Assembly (NCBI GenBank): GCA_041859095.1
Contig: JBHEKY010000015.1
Location: forward strand, 67,772 to 131,771
Direction: 5' to 3'
Source: UBA1422 sp041859095
GTDB lineage: Bacteria; Bacillota; Clostridia; Peptostreptococcales; Anaerovoracaceae
DNA: 64,000 nucleotides
The position numbers and the translations under genes are program-made. Under the pieces are notes generated by a model, which searched no databases, had not been told where the DNA came from, and saw only the letters and a program-made list of their open reading frames with translations. Position 1 is the stretch's first letter. The number at the start of each line of letters is the position of its first letter. Of this stretch, positions 34,801 to 42,699 are shown piece after piece.

Positions 34801-35398
34801 GCTTGATTTGCCTACAGGAATCATGTATGAATTTGAAGGGGAAGATAAAGCGATTATGGATGCTATGGAGCAACTAGTCCTAATGATGGCTTTAGGCTTA
34901 TTGCTGATTTACTTGGTTATGGTAGCCCAATTCCAATCCATGCGTGCACCATTTATTGTGATGTTAACAGTGCCTCTTGCGTTTACCGGGGGCTTAATTG
35001 CACTATTATTTAGCGGCAAAGAGGTTAGTGTGGTATCAATGATCGGTTTCATTATGCTTATGGGTATCATCGTGAACAATGCCATTGTTCTGATTGATAC
35101 CATGAATCGCTTCAGAATTGATGGAATGGAAAAAAGAGAAGCCATTATCGAGGCTGGAGCTGCCAGGTTACGTCCTGTCTTGATGACCGCAGTGACGACC
35201 GTACTCGCCCTCATTCCAATGGCATTGGGTTTTGGAACTGGTGCAGAATTAATACAACCGGTTGCCTTGGTTTGTGTCGGCGGACTTACGTATGGTACAT
35301 TTATGACCTTGCTAGTCATTCCTGCGTTATACGACTGGTTGGGAGCGAAAAAAATCTCTGTAATTTCTGAAGAAGAGTTGACGATTCGGGATTTATAA
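31853..35398 (+). CDS. RND family efflux transporter permease (HAE1/AcrB type) with inserted helical segment
   Basis: This 1181-residue protein has the two-fold RND layout: a first membrane helix, a large outer loop, a bundle of five helices, then the same again. The proton-relay acidic residue of the fourth helix is in GVGMLVDNSIVVIE, and the matching second-half segment is FIMLMGIIVNNAIVLID. Between about residues 190 and 330 the first outer loop carries a Lys/Glu/Gln-rich, mostly helical insertion (from KKEIIEAQLG through QLEASLSEVE) that standard AcrB proteins lack. No membrane-fusion partner gene is adjacent. GGAGG precedes the ATG. Drugs, lipids or surfactin-like peptides are possible substrates by family; none is proven. 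Confidence 0.9.
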   Translation: MISKFSIKKPFTIFVMVVLIIVFGFVSYTKMTPDLFPSMDLPYVVVMTSYFGATPEEVETVVTKPMEQQMATLGNLESMQSISSENYSTIILQFKNDTNLDTISVDIRDKIDLVAGQWGEMVSKPIVLKLNPDMMPITVAAVSMKGSSNVETSDFLNKELLRRLEGTDGVASVSTAGMVENIIQVNLNQDKIESMNKQIRDALIKNFGEAYGAVSSGIRSANNQVTTLSASKKEIIEAQLGVAEQFDAAQIMLIIKSSELAATLASNPSMSELLKPQIQAVDAGLLELYDQKDKIFANLGNSMSDVSSAQVMLQVTLNQLEASLSEVESTRDASISAANLTGILSMDNVSAIISAQNLDMPAGYVQDGSSEIMVSVGEKFENIEEIQNLVVLNLGIEGVSPILLSDVADISNFNTAGETYAKINGEDGVLLTFQKQSDYATTDVAQNIQEKFGDLEAQYEGLEFTTLSDQGEYIYIVIDSVLGNLWIGALLAIMVLIFFLRDFRPTLITALSIPISLTFAIVLMYFSGVTLNVISLAGLAVGVGMLVDNSIVVIENIFRLRGLGLSKVQAALSGVSQMSGAITASTLTTLCVFLPLIFVEGITKQIFTDMALTVTYSLMASLLVALTLVPALGRFLLVKTGESSVLNSKSNLLTKYKQLVALALKHKKLVLAISILLLFATAGLSYVKGFEYMPSMASPEISANLEFSTDNSLIETATASDAISDVLSSMDGVETVSVMLASDSGGIFGMGGTATDFSTISIYILLDENQVKQSAVVTEKIKMLAEKYNAKAEIFGGADISNSAALGGGGISINVYADDLDDLRTATQIIEEALVKVDGIEEVSDSTEGTVPELRITVDKNTAMKNGLTVAQVYAQISGLLTENKTSTSIRYLGNTREVIITADTTNNLDVQSIDNLILNTKDGQTGQTGTVKLTDIATITRDETLKSISHLDQNRELTVNATILEDENITLVTKLAKEKVELLDLPTGIMYEFEGEDKAIMDAMEQLVLMMALGLLLIYLVMVAQFQSMRAPFIVMLTVPLAFTGGLIALLFSGKEVSVVSMIGFIMLMGIIVNNAIVLIDTMNRFRIDGMEKREAIIEAGAARLRPVLMTAVTTVLALIPMALGFGTGAELIQPVALVCVGGLTYGTFMTLLVIPALYDWLGAKKISVISEEELTIRDL

Positions 35399-35407
35399 TG
35401 CTATAAT
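35378..35407 (+). promoter_or_regulatory. Promoter of tRNA-Leu(CAA)
   Basis: TTGACG (35378-35383) and TATAAT (35402-35407) are 18 bp apart. The -35 lies inside the last codons of the RND gene. Confidence 0.75.
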
Positions 35408-35418
35408 GACGAAGTCGC

Positions 35419-35505
35419 GCCGGCGTGATGGAATTGGCAGACGTGCGGGATTCAAAATCCCGTGGTGGTAACACCGTGTGGGTTCGACCCCCACCGCCGG
35501 CACCA
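35419..35505 (+). tRNA. tRNA-Leu (anticodon CAA)
   Basis: GCCGGCG (35419-35425) pairs with CGCCGGC (35495-35501), then discriminator A and encoded CCA. The anticodon stem CGGGA/TCCCG encloses TTCAAAA, giving anticodon CAA. The long variable arm and the GGTTCGACC T-arm fit a class II leucine tRNA. No terminator separates it from yajC, so the two may share a transcript. Confidence 0.95.
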
Positions 35506-35545
35506 CGACTTATATGGATGAGCCAATGTAATAGGAGGAATAAGA

Positions 35546-35926
35546 ATGGATCAATTAATGACATTTGGACCACTGCTTCTCTTGATAGTGATTATGTATT
35601 TCCTGCTGATCAGACCTCAGAGAAAAAGAGAGAAGTCTGTGAATGAGATGCGCAAAAGCCTCCAAGTAGGAGACGAAATCATTACTATCGGTGGACTATG
35701 CGGCAAGATTGTAAAGACCAAAGACGAAACCATCGTTGTTCAAGTAGGCGCTGATAAGGTTAAGTTTGAAATGATGAGATGGTCCGTATCAAAGGTAGTG
35801 GAAAGTAGCGGTAAAGTTGCTCCCAAGGTCTCTGAACAACCGGATGCTACTGCAGAAGAACAACCAAAAAAAGCATTACCCAAAAGGATGAAAAAAACAG
35901 CACCATCTGACAAGGACGCTGAATAA
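35546..35926 (+). CDS. yajC: Preprotein translocase accessory subunit YajC
   Basis: YajC associates with SecDF and YidC at the Sec translocon. The 126-residue protein has a single N-terminal membrane helix (about 6-22), the family motif FLLIRPQRKREK right after it, and a small soluble domain with GDEIITIGGLCGKI. A C-terminal extension of about 35 residues is rich in Lys and Pro (QPKKALPKRMKK). TAGGAGG precedes the ATG. A terminator follows, separating it from secDF, which has its own promoter. Confidence 0.95.
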   Translation: MDQLMTFGPLLLLIVIMYFLLIRPQRKREKSVNEMRKSLQVGDEIITIGGLCGKIVKTKDETIVVQVGADKVKFEMMRWSVSKVVESSGKVAPKVSEQPDATAEEQPKKALPKRMKKTAPSDKDAE

Positions 35927-35944
35927 TCCATCAAAAGAAATCCT

Positions 35945-35975
35945 AAAAGCCTTCTTTTTATTCGAAGGCTTTTTT
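35945..35975 (+). terminator. Intrinsic terminator after yajC
   Basis: A 10-bp stem (35945-35954 with 35964-35973) is followed by T residues. Confidence 0.9.
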
Positions 35976-36002
35976 GTTTGTTTGAATTGAAAAATCAAGT
36001 GT

Positions 36003-36037
36003 TTTCACTTGTTAAAACAGTGAAATCGTAGTAAAAT
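36003..36037 (+). promoter_or_regulatory. secDF promoter with overlapping dyad
   Basis: TTGTTA (36009-36014) and TAAAAT (36032-36037) are 17 bp apart. A dyad TTTCACT (36003-36009) / AGTGAAA (36019-36025) spans the -35 and could bind a repressor. Confidence 0.6.
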
Positions 36038-36076
36038 ATACACTAATGCAAAAATATTCATAAGGTGGGTAAAGAT

Positions 36077-38494
36077 ATGTCAGATTTAGTTAAAAAGTTA
36101 TTGGCAGTTGTAGTGATTCTGGTCATCGTCGTGGGTGGATTTCTTACAGTGAAAGGTTTTGGCTCAATGGAGCCATTAAAGGATCAAATCAAACTTGGCC
36201 TTGACATTGAAGGCGGCGTATACGTTGTTATGGAAGCCCAAACAGACTTGACCGGTGAAGAGTTGTCACAACTTATGGATCAAACAAAAGCAGTCATCGA
36301 AAAACGCGTTGACCAGATGGGTTTGGTCAATCCGATTGTAACCATCGAGGGACAGAAAAGAATCCGTGTCGAGCTTCCAGGTGCAAAAGATGCACAAGAT
36401 GCCATCGCTCAGATTGGTAAAACAGCTCAGCTAAAATTTACTCTTGCAGATGGATCCTTTGTCTTGGATGGTGGCAGTGTTAAAAATGCCGTAACGCAGC
36501 AAGACACCCAAAAGGGTGGGTATGCAGTTGGTCTTGAGTTTGATAAAGATGGGTCTAAAGCCTTTGAAACTGCAACGGTGAAAGCCTTAAGCGGGACCAT
36601 CGCGCCAACAATCATAGACACTGAATCAGGTAGATTGGTGAGTAGCAGATCGATCGTGATAACCTTAGACGGTAAAGTAATTTCTGCTCCGGAAGTTGAG
36701 GAAGTAATTTCCGGAGGCGAATGCCAAATAACCGGTGGATACACTCAGGACGAGGCAACAAATCTGGCAGCCTTGATTCGAGGAGGCGCTTTGCCCGTGG
36801 AACTTCAGGAAATAACATCATCCGTGCAAACCGCAACTGTAGGACTTAATGCTTTACAAATGAGTCTTTATGCCGGGGGTATCGGATTCGCTTTGATATT
36901 TTTAATCATGCTAATTGGCTATAGACTCATGGGCGTTGCTGCCAATATTGCACTATGTTTATATGTTCTTTTGATTATTGGGACAATGATTCTTATGGGT
37001 AGTGTCCTGACCTTACCGGGTATTGCAGGTATTATCGTATCAATAGGGATGGCCGTGGATGCGAATATTATTATATTCTCTCGAATCAAAGAAGAAATAT
37101 CGAATGGAAAGACAATACGGGTAGCCATGCACACTGGATTTAAACGTGCCTTGAGTACCATCATCGACTCACAGTTGACGACATTTTTGGCCGCCATTAT
37201 CCTGTATCAAGTAGGCACCAGCGCAGTCAAAGGATTTGCCTTAACCTTGATGATAGGTATTTTTGCAAGTGTGTTTACCGCAGTATTTGTAACACAGTTG
37301 CTACTGAACATTTTTGCCGATAGCCCAAAATTCTCGCAGCCTAAATATTTTGGAATGCATGAAGACGGTACGCCGATGCTTAAACTGAAGCGTCAATTTG
37401 ACATCATAAAACACAGAAAAATTTACTATATAGTCAGTATTCTTCTTATCACCATTGGCCTCTTGGTTGGAGGAATCAGAGGATTCAATTATGGAATCGA
37501 CTTTACTGGCGGAACAATGATGAACATTGATATGGGGAAACAGGTAGCGACCCAAGACATCAAAGATATTTTTGCGGAATACGGAGTTGACACAGGCCAA
37601 ATGCAAATTGTATATTCGGGCGAAAATCTGGATACAGTTATCATTAAAACAAGGGATGCATTGGACAACAACATAAGAACTAAGGTTATTCATGATTTTG
37701 AAGATCAGTTTGGAATCTCCAATGAGGACGTACTGGGGATAGAGTTGTTTGGACCTTCGGTGGGCAAAGAATTACAGGCTAATGCGCTTAAAGCCATACT
37801 ATTTTCTGTGATTGGGATGCTTCTATATATAAGATTTCGATTCAGGGAGTGGAAATTTGGCGCTGCAGCAATTCTAGGTGATCTTCATGACATTTTGTTG
37901 GTGGTGGCGTTCTATGCCATTTTCCAAATAACCGTTAACAATCCCTTCATAGCGGGTATATTAACTGTTCTTGGATATTCCATTAACGATACCATCGTAA
38001 TTTTTGATCGCGTCAGAGAAAACTTCAGGTTCATGAAAAAAGAAACAACATCTGAAGTTCTCAACATTAGTATCAATCAAACCTTAACAAGATCGTTAAT
38101 GACATCCGCCACAACAATTGTTGTCATGATTCCACTTTTTATTTTAGCTGGACCCGCCATTCGGGAGTTTGTTATGCCACTTATGGTAGGTATTCTTGTC
38201 GGAACCATGTCTTCAATATTTGTATGTAGTCCACTTTACTATGAGTTTTCAAATTTAAAAAAGAAGTCTGGATATCTGAAGCATGCAGAAAAAAGTAAGA
38301 AGAAAAACAATTATATTTCGACGGGAAGCAAAAAAATAGAGAGCAAACCTGAAAAAGAAGTTCAACGGATTTTCATGCCGGAAGAAACTACCCCGGAAGA
38401 AATGTTACCCGCAGAGGGCTTGGAAACCACTAAAAAAATCGGACCGATTAAGACGACGAAACATAACAAAAAAGGCAAGAAAAACAAGAGATAA
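36077..38494 (+). CDS. secDF: Fused protein translocase subunit SecDF
   Basis: SecDF uses the proton gradient to help pull exported proteins through SecYEG. The ATG at 36077 follows AAGGTGG; a GTG at 36065 overlaps that site. The 805-residue protein joins SecD (about 1-430: LGLDIEGGVYVVM, then GIVSIGMAVDANIIIFSRIKEE) to SecF (about 445-730: NYGIDFTGGTMM, VLGYSINDTIVIFDRVREN). A C-terminal tail of about 75 residues after the last helix is strongly basic and ends KKGKKNKR. A promoter lies just upstream. The gene is followed after 17 bases by rel. Confidence 0.95.
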   Translation: MSDLVKKLLAVVVILVIVVGGFLTVKGFGSMEPLKDQIKLGLDIEGGVYVVMEAQTDLTGEELSQLMDQTKAVIEKRVDQMGLVNPIVTIEGQKRIRVELPGAKDAQDAIAQIGKTAQLKFTLADGSFVLDGGSVKNAVTQQDTQKGGYAVGLEFDKDGSKAFETATVKALSGTIAPTIIDTESGRLVSSRSIVITLDGKVISAPEVEEVISGGECQITGGYTQDEATNLAALIRGGALPVELQEITSSVQTATVGLNALQMSLYAGGIGFALIFLIMLIGYRLMGVAANIALCLYVLLIIGTMILMGSVLTLPGIAGIIVSIGMAVDANIIIFSRIKEEISNGKTIRVAMHTGFKRALSTIIDSQLTTFLAAIILYQVGTSAVKGFALTLMIGIFASVFTAVFVTQLLLNIFADSPKFSQPKYFGMHEDGTPMLKLKRQFDIIKHRKIYYIVSILLITIGLLVGGIRGFNYGIDFTGGTMMNIDMGKQVATQDIKDIFAEYGVDTGQMQIVYSGENLDTVIIKTRDALDNNIRTKVIHDFEDQFGISNEDVLGIELFGPSVGKELQANALKAILFSVIGMLLYIRFRFREWKFGAAAILGDLHDILLVVAFYAIFQITVNNPFIAGILTVLGYSINDTIVIFDRVRENFRFMKKETTSEVLNISINQTLTRSLMTSATTIVVMIPLFILAGPAIREFVMPLMVGILVGTMSSIFVCSPLYYEFSNLKKKSGYLKHAEKSKKKNNYISTGSKKIESKPEKEVQRIFMPEETTPEEMLPAEGLETTKKIGPIKTTKHNKKGKKNKR

Positions 38495-38511
38495 CAGCAA
38501 ATAGGAGAGCC

Positions 38512-40695
38512 ATGGAAAGCAGACAGGATTTTTTAGATGAAATCATAAAAATCAATCCCAAATATAGTGAGGAACTAATTGGGAAAGCTTTTGATGTGGC
38601 AGAAAAAATGCATACCGGACAAATGCGAAAATCTGGTGAGCCATATTTCATTCATCCCATATCAGTCACAAAAATCCTGGCAGAACTGGGGATGGATGAC
38701 AGTACTTTGGTAGCAGGACTTCTACATGATGTTGTGGAGGACACCTCCTATTCAGACGAAGACTTGGCAAAGGATTTTGGCGAAGAAGTACGTGTATTGG
38801 TTGATGGCGTAACAAAATTGGGTACCTTGGCATTTGACAATAAAGAAGAAAAGCAAGCTGAAAATCTACGAAAGATGTTTTTGGCAATGTCCAAGGACAT
38901 TCGAGTCCTGATTATTAAATTGGCGGATACCTTACACAATCTTCGAACCATCAACTATTTGTCCCCCGAAAAAGTGATAGAGAAATCCAGAGATACGCTA
39001 GAAATTTATGCACCACTTGCCAGCAGACTGGGCATGTATGCCCTAAAATTCGAGCTAGAAGATATTGCGCTGGAGAATCTTTATCCGGAGGCTCATGACA
39101 AACTAGTTAGCAGCCTTGCTGCAAAAAAGGAAGAGCGCCAGTTGGTCTTGGATCACATTGTACAGGATATCATTGAATCCCTGGATGATTTGAATATTCG
39201 CTATGAGATTTCAGGGCGAACCAAAAACCTTTACAGCATTTACAAAAAAATGGAATATCAGCACAAGTCATTGGACGAAATTTTCGACCTGATGGCGGTT
39301 CGGATAATCGTTGAATCCGTGAAGGATTGTTATGCGGTACTGGGTATCGTACATACCCTTTGGACTCCAATACCTGGACGTTTTAAAGACTATATCGCAA
39401 TGCCAAAACAAAATCTTTATCAATCCATTCATACAACCGTCATTGGGGATAGCGGCAGACCATTTGAAATTCAAATTAGAACGTATGAAATGCATCGTGT
39501 TGCAGAATATGGCATCGCTGCTCACTGGAAATACAAAGAGGGCATTGCCAGTGACAATGAGGAAGTAAAACTTGCCTGGCTCAGACAAAGCCTGGAGTGG
39601 CAAAAAGATATGGATGATCCCAAGGAATTTATGGAATCACTCAAGGTCGATTTGTTTGAAAACCAAGTCTTCGTATTTACACCAAAAGGAGATGTGCTGG
39701 AACTTCCCGCAGGTTCAACACCACTTGATTTTGCATTCAAAATTCACTCGGGAATCGGAGAAAAATGTGTTGGCGCTAAAGTCAACGGCAAGATGGTTCC
39801 CATCGATCACCAACTAGAAAATGGTACTATTGTTGAAATTGTTACGTCCCCCAATTCCAGAGGGCCTAGCATCGACTGGCTCAAAATAGCGAAGAGCAGT
39901 ACAGCGAGAAACAAAATTCGTCAATTCCTAAGACGTGAAAATAAATCAGGTGACATTGAAAAGGGCAAAGATACCATCGATAAGTATGTCCGCAAAAAGG
40001 GCTACGAACCTAGATTAGTGCTACGCAATATGTACATCATTCGATTCGTCAAAGAAAACAAACTAAGTGGTACAGATGAATTATATTCGCAGATTGCAAA
40101 TGGGGGATCTTATGTCGGTAAGGTGGCTACCGCTTTGTTTAAGTATTTCAATGAAGACAAAAAGGAAGAAGTCAGAAAAGAAGTCAATGATGTCGAAATA
40201 CTGATAGAAGAAAAGGCCAAAAAAGACAAATCTTCAACCAAGGAAAAAGTTGGCGTAACCGTCAAAGGAATTGACAACCTAATGATCAGAGTTTCGCGAT
40301 GCTGTAATCCGGTACCTGGCGATGAGATTGTTGGATACATAACGAAAGGGAGAGGAATTTCCGTTCATCGAAAAGACTGCACCAACATTACCTCTTTACC
40401 GGAGGAAGAGCAAAGAAGGTTCATTGAAGTTGAATGGGATACCACTGAGGAAAAATCGTATAATGCGGACATCACTGTCATTGCAGAAGATCGGAAGGGT
40501 CTTTTTTCGGACATTTCCAAGGCGTGCGAGAATATGGATGTTCACATTTCAGGCGTCAATGCCAAAAGTTCAAAAGAAAAGACAATTCATATCGTTTTGA
40601 CCTTGTCCATCTCTAACACGGCGCAAATGAAGAAAATATTGCGGACGTTACATGGAGTTCCCGGGGTTTCTGAAGTATATCGGGCCAAAAGCTAA
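38512..40695 (+). CDS. rel: Bifunctional (p)ppGpp synthetase/hydrolase Rel
   Basis: Rel makes and degrades the alarmone (p)ppGpp. The 727-residue protein shows the HD hydrolase domain (about 25-190, with HPISVTKIL and LLHDVVEDT), the synthetase domain (about 235-340, with SGRTKNLYSIYKKM, DLMAVRII and PKQNLYQSIH), the TGS domain (about 380-445, VFVFTPKGDVLEL), a cysteine-containing linker (RVSRCCNPVPGD) and a C-terminal ACT domain. Hydrolase and synthetase motifs look intact, so it should do both. GGAGA precedes the ATG. Confidence 0.96.
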   Translation: MESRQDFLDEIIKINPKYSEELIGKAFDVAEKMHTGQMRKSGEPYFIHPISVTKILAELGMDDSTLVAGLLHDVVEDTSYSDEDLAKDFGEEVRVLVDGVTKLGTLAFDNKEEKQAENLRKMFLAMSKDIRVLIIKLADTLHNLRTINYLSPEKVIEKSRDTLEIYAPLASRLGMYALKFELEDIALENLYPEAHDKLVSSLAAKKEERQLVLDHIVQDIIESLDDLNIRYEISGRTKNLYSIYKKMEYQHKSLDEIFDLMAVRIIVESVKDCYAVLGIVHTLWTPIPGRFKDYIAMPKQNLYQSIHTTVIGDSGRPFEIQIRTYEMHRVAEYGIAAHWKYKEGIASDNEEVKLAWLRQSLEWQKDMDDPKEFMESLKVDLFENQVFVFTPKGDVLELPAGSTPLDFAFKIHSGIGEKCVGAKVNGKMVPIDHQLENGTIVEIVTSPNSRGPSIDWLKIAKSSTARNKIRQFLRRENKSGDIEKGKDTIDKYVRKKGYEPRLVLRNMYIIRFVKENKLSGTDELYSQIANGGSYVGKVATALFKYFNEDKKEEVRKEVNDVEILIEEKAKKDKSSTKEKVGVTVKGIDNLMIRVSRCCNPVPGDEIVGYITKGRGISVHRKDCTNITSLPEEEQRRFIEVEWDTTEEKSYNADITVIAEDRKGLFSDISKACENMDVHISGVNAKSSKEKTIHIVLTLSISNTAQMKKILRTLHGVPGVSEVYRAKS

Positions 40696-40718
40696 GCATC
40701 AGCACGAAAGGTGACACC

Positions 40719-41339
40719 ATGATAATAAAAAATATGCCAAGCGGACCATTGATGGTAAATACCTATTTGGTCTATGGAGAAGATGATAAAAAGGGCTTTC
40801 TTGTTGACCCAGGCGGCTATAATAGACAACTGACGCAAGAAGTAATCGAAAAAGGCGTGAAGGTGGAGTATATTATTCTTACCCATTGTCATAGCGACCA
40901 TATAGGGGGAGTGAACGAGCATTTGGATGACTTTCCTGATGCTAAGGTTGTAACGTCCCAAGCTGACAAGAAAATGGCGCAAAGTGCAAAATTGAATATG
41001 TCTCTCATGGTTTTTGAAAAAGAAGTTGTAGTAAACCCAGATATAACCGTGAACCATGGTGATTGCTTGCAAGTGGGTACGATGGAGTTAAAATTTCTCA
41101 TGACACCGGGACATACGCCTGGTGGGATGTGTATCCTTGTTGAAGACGCACTTTTTAGCGGAGATACCTTGTTTTATGGATCGGTAGGTAGGACGGATTT
41201 TCCAGGAAGTTCTTTTGAACAGTTGTCGGAATCAATCCATCAACAGTTGTTCGTCCTTCCAGACAATATTACGGTATATCCGGGCCATATGGGCACCACA
41301 ACCATCGGGTTTGAAAAGAGGAACAATCCTTTTGTATAG
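40719..41339 (+). CDS. Metallo-beta-lactamase-fold hydrolase (glyoxalase II-like, YqgX type)
   Basis: This 206-residue protein carries the zinc motif THCHSDHIGG (HxHxDH) near residues 56-65, MTPGHTPGGM for the third site, and FSGDTLFYGSVGRTDFPG and PGHMG for the remaining ligands. That set is typical of small glyoxalase II-like enzymes of Firmicutes, which act on thioesters; the physiological substrate is not known. GAAAGGTG precedes the ATG. Its last codons overlap the TTG start of hemZ, and it follows rel by 23 bases, as in several clostridia. Confidence 0.9.
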   Translation: MIIKNMPSGPLMVNTYLVYGEDDKKGFLVDPGGYNRQLTQEVIEKGVKVEYIILTHCHSDHIGGVNEHLDDFPDAKVVTSQADKKMAQSAKLNMSLMVFEKEVVVNPDITVNHGDCLQVGTMELKFLMTPGHTPGGMCILVEDALFSGDTLFYGSVGRTDFPGSSFEQLSESIHQQLFVLPDNITVYPGHMGTTTIGFEKRNNPFV

Positions 41340-42699
41340 TATACAGATTCTTGGAACAGATAAAACCCACGAATATGAAGAGTTGATTAAGACATTTCTC
41401 CGGACAGATACCTTTCGGTTGCTATCTGAATCCGACATTGCGACTCCGGATGCTGTATTTGCTTTCACAGGGGATAAAAATCGATTAAAATATGATCTTT
41501 ATCAATACCTGAATCGGGAGACAGGAATTCGACCGCCTTGGGGAATCGTGACAGGAATCAGGCCAGTCAAATTAACCGGTGATTTGTTAAAGACTTGCAA
41601 AGATCCGGCAATCGCTCAGGAAATATTAATAGAAGAGTTTCTGGTTACAAAAGCAAAGGCTGCGCAAGTGGTCGATATGGTTTTGCACCAGCACAGTTCC
41701 GTTGGTTTTCCATCACAAAAGAGTGTTGGCATTTATGTTGGGATTCCATTTTGTCCTAGCAGATGTGCTTATTGTTCGTTTACTTCCTATAGCGCAACCA
41801 CTGCAGAAATGGAACGATATCTGATTGCGTTATTGAAGGAGATTCGATTTGTTTCGGAAGAAATAAAAAAACACGATTGGTTTGTAGAAACCATTTATAT
41901 TGGAGGAGGAACACCTACAACCCTTAACTTGAGCCAGTTAGACCGGTTATATGCTGCCTTACAAGACGCATTCCAAAGCCAGGAACTTATGGAGTTTACC
42001 CTGGAAGCCGGACGACCAGACACAATCAGTCAAGAGAATATGGACCAGGCCTCACAGGCGGGTGTAACCAGAATTAGCATCAATCCCCAATCAATGAAGG
42101 AGAAGACACTTCGACTCATCGGCCGAAATCATAATCGGCAACAAGTCCGGGAGGCATTTCAAATAGCGGAGCGGGCAGGTATTGGAATCATCAACACTGA
42201 CCTAATCGCCGGCCTGCCAGGAGAGACCTTGACGGATTTCGCTGCAACACTTGATGAAATACTTACGCTAAAACCAAAGAACATTACGGTCCACTCACTA
42301 GCAATGAAACGCACATCCCGATTAACTGAAGAGAACAAGAATTTTCATTTTGAACAAGCCGAGGTAGTATCCAAAATGCTGGATTACAGTGAAAAGCTGT
42401 TGCAAATCCATAAATATACGCCTTATTATTTGTACCGCCAAAAGCAAATGGCTGGCAGTTTTGAGAATATTGGATATTGCCAAGCCGGAACGGAAAATAT
42501 TTATAACGTTCGCATAATGGAAGAAAACCAGACAATGATTGCCTTAGGCGCAGGAGGTATTTCAAAAGCGTATTATCCTTCTACGAATAGGATTGAGCGA
42601 ATTGCAAATGTGTCAAATTATGAAATATATATAGAAAGAATAGATGAAATGATAGCACGAAAAAAACACAATTTATTCAGGAGGTTTGAAACATGCTAA
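41332..42699 (+). CDS. hemZ: Radical SAM coproporphyrinogen III oxidase-like protein HemZ
   Basis: The TTG at 41332, with AGAGGA nine bases upstream, gives a 455-residue protein that begins where HemZ proteins usually do; the frame is open further upstream but lies within the previous gene. The N-terminal 140 residues are the HemZ-specific domain (with GIVTGIRPVKL). The radical SAM core begins with PFCPSRCAYC (CxxxCxxC), then TIYIGGGTPTTL. The C-terminus has GYCQAGTENIYNV. HemZ relates to oxygen-independent coproporphyrinogen oxidase, but no other heme genes are here and the exact reaction in anaerobes is unclear. Confidence 0.9.
   Translation: MYSIQILGTDKTHEYEELIKTFLRTDTFRLLSESDIATPDAVFAFTGDKNRLKYDLYQYLNRETGIRPPWGIVTGIRPVKLTGDLLKTCKDPAIAQEILIEEFLVTKAKAAQVVDMVLHQHSSVGFPSQKSVGIYVGIPFCPSRCAYCSFTSYSATTAEMERYLIALLKEIRFVSEEIKKHDWFVETIYIGGGTPTTLNLSQLDRLYAALQDAFQSQELMEFTLEAGRPDTISQENMDQASQAGVTRISINPQSMKEKTLRLIGRNHNRQQVREAFQIAERAGIGIINTDLIAGLPGETLTDFAATLDEILTLKPKNITVHSLAMKRTSRLTEENKNFHFEQAEVVSKMLDYSEKLLQIHKYTPYYLYRQKQMAGSFENIGYCQAGTENIYNVRIMEENQTMIALGAGGISKAYYPSTNRIERIANVSNYEIYIERIDEMIARKKHNLFRRFETC

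Noticed and set aside
31603..35505. tRNA-flanked segment as an integrative element
   Set aside because: No integrase, recombinase, repeats of a tRNA end or phage genes are present; only the RND gene lies between.
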